Of a stretch of 64,000 nucleotides of DNA, positions 12,830-28,324 are shown in pieces; positions within the stretch are counted from its first letter, which is position 1; every line of letters starts with the position of its first letter. Source of the DNA: Epiperipatus broadwayi (taxonomy: Eukaryota > Onychophora > Udeonychophora > Euonychophora > Peripatidae); NCBI GenBank assembly GCA_028023455.1, contig JAQFVV010006542.1:139001-203000 (forward strand), given 5' to 3'. The translations under genes and the position numbers were made by a program. Below the pieces are notes generated by a model. The model was not told where the DNA came from. It was given only the letters and a program-made list of their open reading frames with translations, and searched no databases.

Positions 12830-13668
12830 CAGACTAAAAATAGAACTATTACAACTACAGACACTAATGGTCATCTCTATAACTTCCCTATTGAAGAATT
12901 TTTTCAGTTGTTGATGGATTTGAATCTTGGTGATGCAGTCATGAGGCTGTATCATCATTCTAATAAATGATACATGATATTGGAGTTTCATTAATGTCCT
13001 GGAAAAGGAAAAGTTTAGAAGACAGCATCTTTTATTGAATCATAAATTTTTGATTATTATTGACATGGATAGGCCTAGGTTAGCTTTTGGTCTTGTGAGA
13101 AATTGTTATCTTAATTTTGAGGCTAAGGATCTTCAGAGGCTATTTTCTAATTTAGATGAGATAACTCAATTTAAATATCTTACTGAGAAAAGGGCTGGTT
13201 AAGAGTTACCAATGAACACAGCTACTTTTACTTTAAAGTTGAATAAAGGTCTTGATTCCATCTACTTTAGAGGCAGATAAAGGTCCAATCTTTATCCCTA
13301 TCAAAGGTTTACAATCTCAATATTTTGTTTGTAGGGAGAGGACTCATCTTGTTAAAGATTGTCCAAATAGGTTTTGTAATGTTTGTAAGATTAAGAATAC
13401 ATGTACTTATAGATGTAGCCTTAATGTTTTGCAAGAAAAGCATTTGAGTGAACATATTACTAAGGAACAGTCTGATATTATTCTATCATCTCAAGTACAA
13501 GTTTCTATTAATTTAAGCAAGAAGGTTGGTGAGTCTGTTGCTTCATTAATTATTAATAATAATTCTTCTGCTCAACATTATATTCTGAATAATATTACTC
13601 AATCAGCAATTGACTCCTCTTGTACAGTTCAAGATGGGAATATGTTATTGAAGGAGAGTAACTTATAG
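12830..13668 (+). pseudogene. LINE copy A, ORF1 remnant with zinc knuckles
   Basis: Diverged copy of the ORF1 seen in LINE copies B and C. A plus-strand frame from about 12840 reads TDTNGHLYNFPIEEFFQ, aligning with TDRNLTLYKFPRELLYEE in copy B. It is broken by a stop near 12968, shifts frame, and continues to the zinc-knuckle region. The frame at 13252-13668 has YFVCRERTHLVKDC, a CCHC knuckle whose first Cys is replaced by Tyr, then a second knuckle-like CNVCKIKNTC. ORF1 proteins of this kind bind the LINE RNA. The copy has several lesions and differs strongly from B and C, so it is older or from another subfamily. Confidence 0.7.
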
Positions 13669-14072
13669 TACTCAGTCTACTCTTGGTTGCCCTTTGCAAG
13701 GTCAAATACTTATAGCTGATATCAGTTTTTCTAATAATAAAATAGAAGATTTATAATTCTTTTGGGTCACTGATGGATGACAGTAATTTTTCTAATCCAG
13801 ATTCTAATACTGCATCCTCAGTCTTGAAAAGTAAGTCAACTAGATATTCAAAGAATTCTAAGAAGAAGGTTAATAAGAAAAATAAATGGTCGGAAGACAA
13901 AAATTCTCGGCAGTTAGTTATTTGGTTGCCCTATTCTTATTAAAATGATTCTATTGTTACTTTAAATAATTGTCCTTCATCTAAAATATATTGTACTTCT
14001 GATCTCAATTCACAAATTAACCTTATACCTAAATTTTTCACAGATGATTCACATTAATATTTTTTTATTTAT

Positions 14073-14700
14073 ATGTTTTTTATAATTAGGTTGCTTAATG
14101 TTACTGCTGTTAATGTTAGAGATTTGAATTCTATTTCTAGAGTTTATACTATAATGCATTGGCTTCAGGAATGTAATTTTTATATTGCTTGCTTTGGAGA
14201 AACAATGCTACATAATCATTCCAGACATCAAATTCGTGATTTAATGCAAAATCTTGGTTCATATCATTATGTTTCTAATATATGTGCTTCAGCTGGTATC
14301 ACATTGCTTGTCAGTAAGCATCTTACTTATAATGATCTATGAATTATACACTTAGATCATGTTTTTTTAATGATTAATATTACATTTGGAAGTTTTACTC
14401 TGAATATCATTTATATATATGTTAAGAGTGAGTTCCTTTTTGTTCATTATACATTTAATAAAATTAATTCTCTTTTGTCTTCTACTTCTTATCCAACTAT
14501 ATTTCTTGGTGATTGTCTTACATGCATTTTAATAATAAATTGTGACATCTTTTTAATAGAGTATTTTTATCTGGTGGAGGCTGTTTTCCTCTTAATGCTT
14601 TTTCTTTTTATACTCATCACATTACTTCTTTAATTGATCTTCTTTACTATTTTCCTGTATTTATCTGTGAATTTCATGCTTGCATAGATAAGCAGTAGCA
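14073..14700 (+). pseudogene. LINE copy A, ORF2 endonuclease remnant
   Basis: The frame at 14073 contains VTAVNVRDLNSISRVY, the equivalent of IGALNVRGLNSTQKIT at the start of ORF2 in copy C. This is the N-terminal strand of an APE-type (exonuclease-endonuclease-phosphatase) domain. After stops and frameshifts the same alignment goes on through YPTIFLGDC (14485-14516; catalytic GD[CF]N region) and SLIDLLYYFPV (near 14628-14660), which equals SLIDLCFYSPM of copy C. The SDHS motif and the whole reverse transcriptase are missing, so the copy is truncated or deleted near 14700. It would have nicked target DNA for reverse transcription. Confidence 0.7.
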
Positions 14701-15338
14701 TCAGTACACCAATTTCTTTAAGATTTTTCTTGGTAAGCTTGGTTTCTAGCCCATCAGAAAAAATATAATTCCAGGCTTGTTGTCATCATCAGGTAAAAGT
14801 ATATAATTCATATAAAATCTTGGTCTGAAGTTGGTTTTCTTTCTGTCTAGGCTTGTTCCAGGCAAGCAGCTGTTTTGATTTAATAAATTTTGACAAGCAA
14901 CTATCCTCTCTGTTTAAGGCTATGAATTACAGCACAAAGAGGTGGGTCATTTTCTCTAAGTGAATTCAAATTCCTGAGAAGGAAATATTAGTAGCTTCTA
15001 AATCTAATGTCCTGCCTTCAGCTGTATCAAATCATGGTAGCTATTCTGCCAACTTTCTGCTACAGCCAACAACATACTGCTCTCTTCAAAATCATTATCC
15101 AAAACTGTTCTCTTCAAAAATCACTCTCCAGACTAGCTGATATTTTTTATCAGCTCTTTTTATAAAATCATCTGAGGTGTTATAACAACACCTTGATTAA
15201 AAACAGAATTTTATTTTTATCTCTCTAATCCCTTGGAATCTATATACATGTTTTTACTTAGGGGATTTTTAATAGATAAAAAATTTGTTTAAATAATTAA
15301 AAAAATTCCAAAAATAAGTATGGTGTTTTTACATTTCA
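14701..15338. other. Sequence between LINE A remnant and (TAA)n tract
   Basis: Less AT-rich than its surroundings. No reverse-transcriptase or ORF2 C-terminal motif of the LINE family could be read here. It may be the deleted remains of copy A or an unrelated insertion. Confidence 0.3.
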
Positions 15339-16650
<1,312 letters not shown>

Positions 16651-16748
16651 TAGATGAAATACACAGGCTTATATATACCTGTGTCTATATATGTAATAGA
16701 CAGGATATGAGCACAGACTTTCACATGACCCACCACTCTCCACACTTC
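16651..16748. repeat. Unnamed ~100-bp dispersed repeat, copy 3
   Basis: Third copy of the 11613 repeat, in the same orientation. It begins AGATGAAATACACAGG, shares CCTGTGTCTATATATGTAAT and GAGCACAGACTTTCACA, and ends near CTCTCCACACTTCATC. It is preceded by a (TA)n run at about 16631-16649, so it may have inserted in or beside a TA tract. Confidence 0.75.
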
Positions 16749-17684
16749 ATCTATATCACCCTATACACATATAAATTCCCAGGCACCAATTCTATATGAG
16801 ATAGAATAAAATTTATAATTTAGGTTGAGTTTCTAATTATGGATAAGTCTCTTATTATAGCATTAATCTACAGCTTAGCTCATTTGGGGATTATAGTATC
16901 TCGTGGTCATCTAGAATGCAAATGGGACGAGAGAAGCATTTATAAACAATAATTATATAATGTTTATTTAGTTATACTATAGGTACGTACTTAAATTATC
17001 AAAAGAAAGCAATTTTTGGATTAAATCAAGAATTATGATATGTTCAATTCTCCCAACATCCAAGTACATGCTACACCGATCACACCTCTTATCTATTAGT
17101 AATATGTTTGGGGATCACTGTAACAATAATTAATCTACATACATTTGATTTAGATTGCACAGTGATACCAATGTTTATTTAATTGATGAAATAATCTCCA
17201 GGCTCTATTACATGAATAATAAGTCAGTCCTATTATAAGATAATAATTAAGTAATGAGGAACTATTGTGAAACTGACAATTATTGTAATGTAATAAAGGA
17301 TAGACAATGATAGAGATCGGGTGCATTTTTATCACACATCATTATCTATTTTAAATACGGTAAAATCTATTCGCATTATACAATGTTTTGAACTGATAAG
17401 TATTATAATTAGATTATGTTGAACATATGTGTGTGTGGAAATGGTCAATCGAACGTATATGATAAAATAATTCAGAGGGAATCTTACTTCAGCAAACATT
17501 TATTACAAGACACATTCTTTTACAAACACATCGATGAGGATTAACATTAATTTCACACTAACTACAAACTTGACTAAACAACATTTAAATTACGTAAATC
17601 CTATACACTTAATATTTGGAGGCCCTTTCTTTTATCTGATATTTCAATAATATTTATAACTCTATCTCTTAAATTATTAGCAAT
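16749..17684. other. AT-rich spacer, no feature recognised
   Basis: No repeat end, RNA gene or coding region could be supported. Confidence 0.4.
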
Positions 17685-17695
17685 ACAAAATAATT

Positions 17696-17802
17696 TGTCA
17701 AGCGTCAGTGGTCGAGAGGTCAGCACAGCTGCCTTACAAGCAGTTGTCCTGGGTTAGTGGGTTTGCTTCCCGGCCGATACTATGACACATGAGAAAAAAA
17801 CA
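17696..17802 (+). mobile_element. tRNA-derived SINE, copy 1
   Basis: A ~105-bp element with a tRNA-like body (GGTCGAGAGGTCAGCACAGC, then GGGTTTGCTTCCCGG as a changed B box). A short 3' unit, GATACTATGACACATGAG, and an oligo-A run follow. It is flanked by an exact 11-bp duplication, ACAAAATAATT, at 17685-17695 and 17803-17813. This is the mark of target-primed reverse transcription by a LINE. Copies at 24.5 and 35.5 kb share the 3' unit. Confidence 0.85.
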
Positions 17803-17813
17803 ACAAAATAATT

Positions 17814-20800
17814 ATATATTCACATACCAATGTTTATATCATCTATTCCCATTCTGTGCTCTCAATGAACTAAGAAAACAGTATCAAATAATCAATCAAT
17901 GCCATTGACATTATTTCCGTATGCATATAAATCTATATTTACAATATGAAATTAAGTGATAATTTTATTAAAATTAGCATTAAATAAAGTAAAATTTTGT
18001 AATCCGATATTACATTCATACCGATAGGGCGAATTGCCAGTAATAATAAAAAATGAAATATTGATAATGTGGGTGATATGATTTGACAAACAACTTAGAA
18101 CTTACAATTTCAGTGATGGTCTCCTTCCATATCTTTAAATTTATCATATCTCCAAATGTGTGCACATTTATAAATTTACAATCATAACGCATTTATTGAT
18201 TACATTTCTATTGGTTTACTTGCAAAATGAATAAACTTCACAATACGGAGGGCACGATGAGCCAATCATTAATTATAAATCCGACTTCAAGTATATTACA
18301 GAAATCACTAAAACATTTATCTGAAATAACTAACATATACTACATAACGATAAATACATGGAATGAAGAGGAAGAGCAAAATGCTAACAAATAAATATTA
18401 ACATACGGCACATGAGGGTCAACAAGACTTCAAACATCAACTTAATTCATCAACTTAGTAACTACTGACTTTTCTGCCACAAATGGTGCGGAAACCAAAC
18501 AACTTATCATGAATAAATGGGGTATCTATGACTTCACTTTAAGAAATATAGTTATCACATCATATACTATCAAATAAAAAAATATACTATGGCCACGGCT
18601 CAATAGATAAATAAGTAAAATGAGCATTACTCAATCTGAATAGCATGATCATCCTTTCAATCACCTCTCCACTCAAAAGGCATCTAAAGCATTTATTTTA
18701 TAGGACAAATCCATAACAGACAAACTCTTAAATTTTCACAATCTTTAGCGCATAGCACCAGCCGCAACCGATAGAAAACAAATAAGCATAAATTCAACTC
18801 TTATAAAATAGCTTCTGACAGCGAACACACAAGCGAATATATGATCATGGATGAAATATTTTTGGAATCACATCAAACAATAAAATGTTATATTAGCATT
18901 AATTAAATTATAAATGAATCTAATATCTATGAAAAATTATGATAATCGAATTTCAAATTAGCGTACATACTATCAAGCAAGCCTAACCATTCGGCAATAC
19001 TGACATAAATATTTTCATGTATCTATTTATTATTACCAACTACTGAATAATGATAAAGCATTCAATTTGCACCAATAATATGAGCATGGAAATATACAAT
19101 ATGTTTACATACAACAGCAAAAGAAAATATTACCGGCTTGGTATATCTTATACCAAACTCTCCGAGAAGTTCTAGAGGAGATAAGCATATAAATATATAA
19201 TAATAGTAAACCAAATTAATATCAAATTAAACATAAAAGAAAATAAATAAATACATCTATATATCTATCATAGGTAATGGAAGAAATGCATATCAAACCT
19301 TCTGTCATTAAAATAAACGTTCCCTTTTTATTTATTTATTTTTTTTTAGTTCATACTTGAAATTTTAAAGCAAAATGTAAGCGTAGCTCACAATGATAAG
19401 ACAAATAATCAAACATTAAAACATATAAACATTACTCCTGCAGGGTAAACATGAATTTGGCAAAATGACAATAATCTTCAATGTTTTTAGGATTCCTAAT
19501 AGAAACTACAAGTAGCTTTTGCACATATTTGAATCATTTTTTTTTTTATAAACTTTACACAGCTCAACAAGATCATTCAAATAAATGTTGATGATTCACA
19601 CTATTTCAACTTTGTTTTGTCTAAAATTTTCAACATTTAATAAATTTAAGATGATTAAGATTAGGGTTACTTGGTTATCCATGCTTATGCACATTTCTGA
19701 TAAATAATTATCAAATATCATTAAGTCACGCATTCTATCACTCATGTATAAGTGTGAATGGTAAGGTAATTTAGTATACATAGCTTTTCTAATAATGTAA
19801 AGAATTAGAATGAATAATTTCTCCTTTTCAGCTCTCCTTTATACAATAAAAATAGAAAACTTATTAAATGGGAGTCAATAAAATATTTCATTATATAGTT
19901 CAGCATAGCTTTTCCAATTATTATCATTATTGTTAATTTACATAATTCCAGTATTACACTATTTATTATAAATAAGTTATAGCAAAATTGTATTAGCAAC
20001 TTTTTTATATAATATCCATGCATTATGAACAAAAGCAAATTCAAATTGTTAGTCGATAAAAGTTGGAACTGGTGTACCTTTAAAGGTTTAGCCTTCCATA
20101 TTGGACAATTCTACCCTGTGTCCTTCACAATTACACATTGGCATTTATGCTTGAGTAGTATGAGATAAGTTTTCTTAATAAAAGGAAATAGTAAAGAATT
20201 CAATGAAAATATTAAGTTTACTTGTTTTATTATATATATATTTTCAGAAAAATATTTCACTTTCTCTAAAACTTTTCTGAAGTCTTCTGTCTACTTACCC
20301 ATGCCTCTTTTTTTTAGTTATAATGAGGCCAACAATATGCAAGAATTTATTACTTGTAAAAAAAATATGTTATAAATAGAATATTGAGGGAAAAAAAATT
20401 AAATTACAAATACCAACTAATAATAAATAAAATAAATAACTTTTACATTTTCAAAGGAAAGATTTTATAAAATAAATAATTAATTAAAAAAAATCATATT
20501 ACCTGATGGTGTGTGTGTGCATCTGTCTTTTCATTAATCCAGAGGTCTATTAATGACTGATCTATTAACAATATCTATGGCAAAATAAATAGTTATTGCA
20601 AGATTAATATTCTGAGTGATAATTAAAAATATGAATGAGGTGTGAAGTGTGAGATGATATGAATGGACATGCACCCACATATACAAGTTAGATCTTGGAA
20701 TGGCAATAAACAATAAATTAGAAAATTAATGAATAAGCACTCATCATGGCCTTACAGACAAACAATACTTATTCCCACTGGTTGAGCTTTAACACCAACA

Positions 20801-21051
20801 ATTCCTGATACAATCCATTCCCCTCTCCCATTATTAGATATACATAAAAATTTTTAATGATTGGTACACTCCAACTAACATCCTAAGAACTTTTCAACTG
20901 AATTATACATTAAGTTATGTCACATTTTTTTTTTTTATTAGGCACCCCTGATCACTATTGGCACAATGTGAACATCTTACATTCCTTCATGGTGCTAATC
21001 GGGAAGGTCACTATATATATATATATATATATATATAACGATATATAAATA
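17814..21051. other. AT-rich region, no gene
   Basis: Long stretch without a supported gene or recognised element. A (TA)n tract lies at about 21012-21036, just before the candidate solo LTR. Open frames here are short and AT-biased. Confidence 0.45.
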
Positions 21052-23079
21052 TGTCGTTACATTAATTTAAAATAAAAACTTAAAAATTCGCAAATAAAAG
21101 TAAAAAACTAAACGCTAAAATTAAAACATTGTTAAACGTGTATACATTCGCACAGATGTTAAACTTTAAAAAATTTTTTTTCATAAACAAAAAAAAAGTA
21201 TTTGAATGTATTTTTTAAATAAAAAAATACAAGATTGAAATATAAAAATATTTTAATAAAAAATAACGTAAGTTAAAATAAAAACAGGTATTAATTAATT
21301 CCTGTAATCTATAAAAGGAAATGATTGTTTATTAATTATCTAAAAGCTATTTAATTAAAAAGTCATATGGAAAGTTAGATAAGAGAAGAAAGAGATTTTA
21401 GCTTGACAAATGGAAGCACTAAGCCTTGGCCCAGACCATAACGAAAAAACAGATTAGTGACGTTTTGTTGTTTGAATCCGTGTGGATAATATAAAAAGGA
21501 GAAATATTGAGTATTGGGCAGTTCCAGCTGTTTGTTTTGAGAGTGGTGATAGAGACGCAATATCACACACTCTCTCTCTATTTTAAAAAAAGAACTGATT
21601 GTGATACCGAAAGGAATCAGCTAATGCTACCTCCGGAACATCTGACCGGGTTTCAAACAAGGACTCTGTGGAAAAACAAGAACCTGGACTCTTCTTCCGT
21701 AAGCTGTTAACAATGAACTTAAAAAATTTTAAATAATTAAGAACTTTCGTGAAAGCAATTTAAATGTTAAAATGGAGTTTCTATTTGACCTTTAAGTTTA
21801 AAATCAATTGATGTTTAATTTTATATGTTTGTTATTGATAAAAAAAAATCATTTCCATTTATTTTAATTGTATAAATTATTTATTGTTTAAATTTTAAAT
21901 GTATGAAATTTAAGTTGTTTATAGACGCTTGCATGGATTCGTTTGCGGTTAATTATATTTTGGTTTTCATATTTGATCAAAATATATAGACATTCGATAA
22001 ATAATGATACCTTACGGAGAGTATCTAAAATGTATTTATTCGGATGTCTTTTAAGTTATTGGTGACAACGCAAGTATCTTATGGTGAATACTATTGGGTT
22101 ACTTATAAGTTTCCCTCTGCGATTGTCGGTATCAATAATTTTGTATTTTGATCGTTTATGTTTATTTTGAAATGTTTTTGACCGTGGAATCTGTGTAGTC
22201 GATCTATACCCAACATTTTTAAACAAATCTGTGCGAACGTATATAAATGTTAAAATTAAGTCGGGCACGAATGGCTATATAGTTTTGTAAAGTTGTATTA
22301 AGGGAGGGTAATCTTAGGTTATTCATTTCGTAGTTGAATTGGTTCAATGGATTGGATATATTTGTGTAATTAGTAAATGTAGTATGAGATCCGCTATGGG
22401 CAGGATTATAGATATACGCCACACACCCTCTGTTTGCCTATGGATGGGTTTGTAAGTTGACAAAGAGAGTCCATTCCTATGGAGTTTTTAGTTTATTGAT
22501 CTATTAATTCATTCTGTTGGTGGAGAGTAATGTCTTCTCTATTTCTACTTATTGTTCAGATGTACATTCCTGAAATATAGTATTTTGTGTTGTCGATCAT
22601 GTACATGAATACATGAATGTATCAGATGGATTGGGCAGTTGATTAAATTTGTTGCCTAAGGTTAAATCAGGGAAGAATATTTTCCTTTCAAATGCAGACC
22701 TATGTAGTCCATTCATACTCGACCCTCTAAATAAAATATTAAACATTATAGCAAGCTATTTTAAATGTAAAATTAAAAATTAAGATAAAAATCTAAATGT
22801 TAAACTTATTTCGAGTTTAGATGATTTTATATGTGGTAAATAAATATTTTTCTGTGTTAATTTCTGGCAGTGGCTTTTATTATTTTATTCTTTTATATTT
22901 AAGATATAAAATTTATAGATTTTTATCTCGGCGTCTCCGCTGAGCTAGTGCATGGGCTAAGTCTAAATATGTAAATAAAGTGGAATCCTAACAGCGTATC
23001 TGCCTACTTTAAAATTTTTCTAGGCTCAAATGCCTAGATGGCGCCCTTGGTAGTGCGGTGGATCGATCTACACGTTGCA
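21052..23079 (+). mobile_element. Candidate solo LTR (~2.0 kb)
   Basis: The block differs from its surroundings: it has more CpG, fewer simple repeats and occasional GC-rich patches (21630-21700, 22920-23075). It begins TGTCGTTAC and ends CACGTTGCA, giving TG...CA ends. The five bases outside are AAATA and TAATA, four of five matching, but in AT-rich DNA this is weak. TATAAAAAGG at 21490-21499 is a good TATA box. Minus-strand frames at 22056-22268 and 22219-22422 overlap in a way that suggests one frame with a shift, with no recognised motif. It is unlike the LTR at 253-2826. It could also be a LINE 5' region or a host exon. Confidence 0.3.
21490..21499 (+). promoter_or_regulatory. Possible TATA box
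   Basis: TATAAAAAGG fits the eukaryotic TATA consensus. It lies within the candidate solo LTR, about 440 bp from its left end. Transcription from here would start near 21520-21525. No expression evidence is available from sequence alone. Confidence 0.3.
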
Positions 23080-24501
23080 TAATATATATATATATAAGTT
23101 AATAATTGCCTAATGATGGTAATAAAAATATAATAGAAAATCATATAGTATTAAAATATACATTTAGAAAATGATAAACTTATACAAAATTCTTCCATAA
23201 CTATGGTTTAACATTTTAAAAAATAAACCTTTTCAAGTAAAAATTATATAAAATACCTATATATGCAAAAAATTAGCTATTCTGGATAATATATTTTAAA
23301 TTTCATCTAACTTAAGTATCAAATGAGGTTTTTATAAAATTATTGGTCTCAGAATCAAAAAGACTAATCATTAAAGTTGCTTTATTTTTTTTATTTTAAT
23401 TCACTTTTTTCATAAAAGGTAATATTTAAACTGTCAAATAATAAGTACATGAATATTCAAAGCACAGTTATAATATCTATTTTTATTTTACTATTATAAA
23501 TTTTAGCTCTTTCATTAAATTTACTTGGACCTGTATAAATTTTATGACAATTACAAAGAATTTTATAAACTATACAGGAATATATTCACCAACATTAAAT
23601 CGTTTTGAACTATTTACTAATGATTTTAAATCAAGTTTCTTCTTTTAATAAACTCTCATATCACCAATAAATGATTATTATTAATAATTAATCTATAAAA
23701 TGAAGCCTTAAAAGATAAAAAAATAAAATCTTTTTTCTCTTCTTTAAGTTCAAAATTTTTAAAATCAGACTTGTAAATATTGTTATTAAATATAATATTC
23801 TTAAGAAAATCATTTTTATAATTTAAATCAATATAATTCAAAGCAAATTATCTATGAAAATAGGCATCAATTTCAAAAATTATTTAATTTTTTATTCCTA
23901 CAACAAAAATTTAACAAAACAGTTTTCTTATGATTGAAAGATTGATAATTTTTGGTCTGATTTTTTTTTTCTTTTAATAAAATGATTACAAAACAAATTA
24001 TTATTAACTTTATCAACATTCATATCTAAAAATTTTAATTAACAAAATCAAAAGTAGCCCTTTCTTCAATAATACATTTGATATTAGAATCAAAATTATT
24101 CAATATATTAAATAGTCATCCAAATTATTATTATAAATGACAAAAAATCATCAATATATCTAACAAATTATTTTCAAAAACAATTAAAATCATTAATTAA
24201 TAAAATCTAAAAAATAATATATATAGAACATATGAAAGATGAAATAACATAATCAATTATCCATCCATTTTTAATCGACTAAAAGATATTATTACATCAA
24301 AAATACATTGAATTATCTAGTAATGAATACAAATTATGAATATGGATATAACTGCATTTTAGTATAAATTTTACTAATATTTTAATCTTATATGATTATA
24401 TATATATGTTATTTTTAAAATAATTCTTTGCTACTTTATCTTCCTCAAAACTGACTCAAACCAAGAGTTTATTCTTATTTTAGTGTATTAATATTAATCA
24501 C
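23080..24501. other. AT-rich region, no gene
   Basis: Very AT-rich. A short (TA)n run begins at 23083. No coding region or recognised repeat. Confidence 0.45.
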
Positions 24502-24512
24502 ATCTTGTTTTT

Positions 24513-24615
24513 TTTCTCATGTGTCATAGCATTAGCCGGGAAGCAAACCCGCTAACCTGGGACAACTGCTTGTAAAGCAGTTCTCGCTGACTTCTCGACC
24601 ACCAATGCTTTACGA
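24513..24615 (-). mobile_element. tRNA-derived SINE, copy 2
   Basis: Reverse complement of the 17.7-kb SINE. On the minus strand it has GGTCGAGAAGTCAGCGAG, then TAGCGGGTTTGCTTCCCGG, then CTATGACACATGAG and oligo-A. The flanking duplication ATCTTGTTTTT is exact over 11 bp at 24502-24512 and 24616-24626. Confidence 0.85.
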
Positions 24616-24626
24616 ATCTTGTTTTT

Positions 24627-25615
24627 AATGACACTTCTGCTGCTTTTGTTATTAACCCTTACATGGCCAAGTAATGTAATTAAATCAAAGCTAACTTTGA
24701 CAAGTTAATTTATGTGGCTTTCAGTTTAAATAGTATTTAAAAACAATAGATCTATTTTCTTTTAACAAAATTATTTAATTAATTGCAAATACAATTAACA
24801 AATGGTAAATATTAAAAATTATAAATTTGTAGTTATAGAATTATAAAAATAAACATATTTTATATCTATCAAACAAAAACATTTCCAAATATTTATATAT
24901 TATCTTGAATCAAAAAAACAACAACATTAGAATCATTTTTACTTGACAAATAAAGCGTAAACAAAATCAACCATTTTATGCCATTTTGTTTCTGCAACTT
25001 CATCTTAACTATAAAGATTTATTTTTGGTGATATTTCCTGCAATTTGATAATAGAAATGAAAAGTTTTTTATATAAATTACATAATCTATAGAGATTCAT
25101 TTACTTCGAAATTTCAATACAATTATCACTTATAGTGGTCATTCAAATACCATATGGCTCACATGATGGCCAATTGACAGCATCACTCCAAGATACTAAA
25201 AAAATTGATAACAAAGGATTAAATACTCATTAAATTTATTATTTTTATTTTCTATTTTTTGATTTATTTAAGCACAAGTCATATTCTAAATATTATAACA
25301 CACACATATATGCACGTACAATTATATATATATATATACATACACACACACATGCAAAATAGACAGATATATCTTATAAAATGACATAGTACACTGAAAA
25401 TATTAAACATGAATTAATATACCTATTTTTCTTAGAAAATTAATAAAATTATATTAAGTTATATATAGATGTATACCTTTAATATTGTGGAAGGAACTAT
25501 TTTTCATACATATGTGACAACATTAACTTATATATATATATATATATATAGTAAAAATCAGTCATATATCATAGATAAAGGCTTCATGTATTTTCTCTTG
25601 TAGCATTTATCATAA
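24627..25615. other. AT-rich region, no gene
   Basis: No gene or recognised mobile element. Short (TA)n run near 25323-25338 beside CA-rich sequence, and another at 25531-25550. Confidence 0.45.
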
Positions 25616-25800
<185 letters not shown>

Positions 25801-27586
25801 TAAGCTTGTTTAGAGCTAGTAGCAGGCTCTTTATATATATATATATATATAACATTACATCACAAAAAATATTTAAAAAATTGTATTATGAAAACTCAAA
25901 AATTAAATTCATATAAAAAATAAATGAAAAGTAATCGTAAAAACATTTTGACTTTTCAAATAAAAAAATAAACAGAAATAAACAATCAAGCAAAAGAATT
26001 AATTTGTAACATTATTTTTAATAAAGTAAAATGATTCTTAATGAAGTTTCTAACAGTTGATAAGAATACATTCATGCACAAAAAATATTTTTTAGAATAT
26101 TTAAATTCTGCTTATAATTGCAAAAAAATGATAAAAGAATAAAATTGAGATGGGCTTCTCTTATAACAGTAAGTGCTTCTTATTTTAATAATAAGTTCTC
26201 ATTCACTTAAAAGATTACTTCTTTATTAAAAAAATATTTTCAAATAAAAGCTGAATGAATATATCACTTTTTTTTTGAGAAACAAATAATGAAATTAAAA
26301 TTTATATTCTCCAATTTCATGAAATCCGTGGCACAGTCTAGTCATTCATAAATTTTTAATGAAATAATTCTCTGTTAAAAACAACTGTATTAAGTAAAAT
26401 TACTTTTCCATCTACCTATAAATATTTAATTTAATTTTAAGTAAAAATATTTAATGAAACATAATGTACAAGTGCAGTTTTCATTAATCAGAAATTAATC
26501 AGCCTTCAGCATACTCTGTTTAATTATGTTACTAACTCACCAATTTTATAGTAAATATGCAGAACAATCTCAAACCCAAATAAAAACTATAAACTTTTAA
26601 AAAATAAGAACAGTGTTTTATCTTTGTATCTAAATATATTTTATTAGTCCAATCTAAAGAATTTTGGAATGAGAATGTATAAGGTGACTTTCTTTAATTT
26701 CTCAACAACAGAAGACAATATCAGCAAAAAGGTTTGTCATGCTTATTGAATATATTTTGCCTTTTTAAAGATATCCTCATTAATCTTTCTGAATTGACTT
26801 TCCATTGGAAAATCATGACATTTATATATTTTAGTTAGAACTACTATTAATCAAAACATATTAGTTGAAAAACATTGCTATTATATGTACAGAAATCTAT
26901 TAAACAAACGCTGTAGAATATCTACATATGAGCCCACTCTATACATCAATTCCCTGAAAATGTAATATCAGTCTATCGACTATCTTAGCCTTATTAAACA
27001 TTGGAGAGGTTAGTATAAATTTAATTGTTCCTTGAGTATGATAAATTGTCATCCAAATGCATTTTCAAAAATGTTTATCAAGTATTAACAAATTAAATAA
27101 ATATATATCTATATAGTATTTCATATGCAAATTAATAATTCCAAAATTAAATTTATTCAGTATTGGTAAAATGTTGGGTCTTAAAATATTTTCAAAGTAC
27201 TAATTGCGTATATTTTAGAACTGGTTTGGAATGAAAATTGGATAAAAATGAATTAATTAGAAATAGGTTTTATATAAAAACAGAAAAATTTCAATGATAA
27301 ATTTCAATGAAATTTAATAACAGAAACAGTAAAAGTGCAAATAATATATATATATAATATTTTATTGAATAAATTATGATTTTCTGCTTGTATGAAAATA
27401 TAAATAAATTATAAACTTCATTAGTAAATAAAACGTATTCAATTATTTAATTTATATAAATATATCAAAACCAAAGATTGGCTAGTAAATTCCTTTCATA
27501 TTTTTTAAATCATATAAATGAATATTAATTTCCAGGTCTATAAAATGTATACCTTCTGACAATAATATATATATATATATATATGA

Positions 27587-27631
<45 letters not shown>

Positions 27632-28324
27632 TGTGTTGTGGGTGCGTTACATATTTATTTCTATAATTTATTTCTTATTTATAATAATTTATTTATCAAG
27701 TAGGGTGACTTTTAAATATCTACCTGAAAACAAGTAATTAAAATTTTTAGTATGATTCTGCATCAAAATAGGAGAATTATCCTGATTACATTCATTTTTT
27801 ATTGATAGAAAGGCTTGTTAGTATTAGTCATTAACATATTAGCATACAACAATAGTTACTTTCATCTTGAAATACACACACAGCTCTATACAATCTAGGC
27901 AAATGTATTATATGTTATCAATGGATTCAAGAAGATTTATGAATAATATCCTTATCTATTGTCTACTCATTCAATATCTGCAGACAAGTTTCTAGTTAAT
28001 AACTTTTATCAGTGAAAAGTCTTGGATCTGGGATCACTGCACCTAGATCTTAGAATCTAATGGAAACCTCCAGTAGTCAGCTTTTATGAATTTAGTCCAA
28101 TATAAAACTGTTAAGTCCAAAATGGAAACAGAGTAATGCTTCCAATTCAAGCTCATTCATTTATATAGTCAAATAGATCTCAATCCAGTTCAGTATCTAG
28201 ACATATTGGTATCTAGTTTTTGTAATAACTATAATCTCCATCATCCCATTGGGCAGGACTGATATTAAGCCACTAAACATCTCCATACAGTGGTGCAATC
28301 AAATGTACAGATGTTGAAATGGGT
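25801..28324. other. AT-rich region, no gene
   Basis: No gene. A long (AT)n tract with one ATGA interruption lies at 27564-27627. The part after 27800 is less AT-rich and grades into the tandem duplication at 28.3 kb. Confidence 0.45.

Noticed and set aside
14701-15338. Continuation of LINE copy A into the (TAA)n tract at 15339
   Set aside because: No reverse-transcriptase or C-terminal motif and no TTGAAAC end were found, so the link is not supported.
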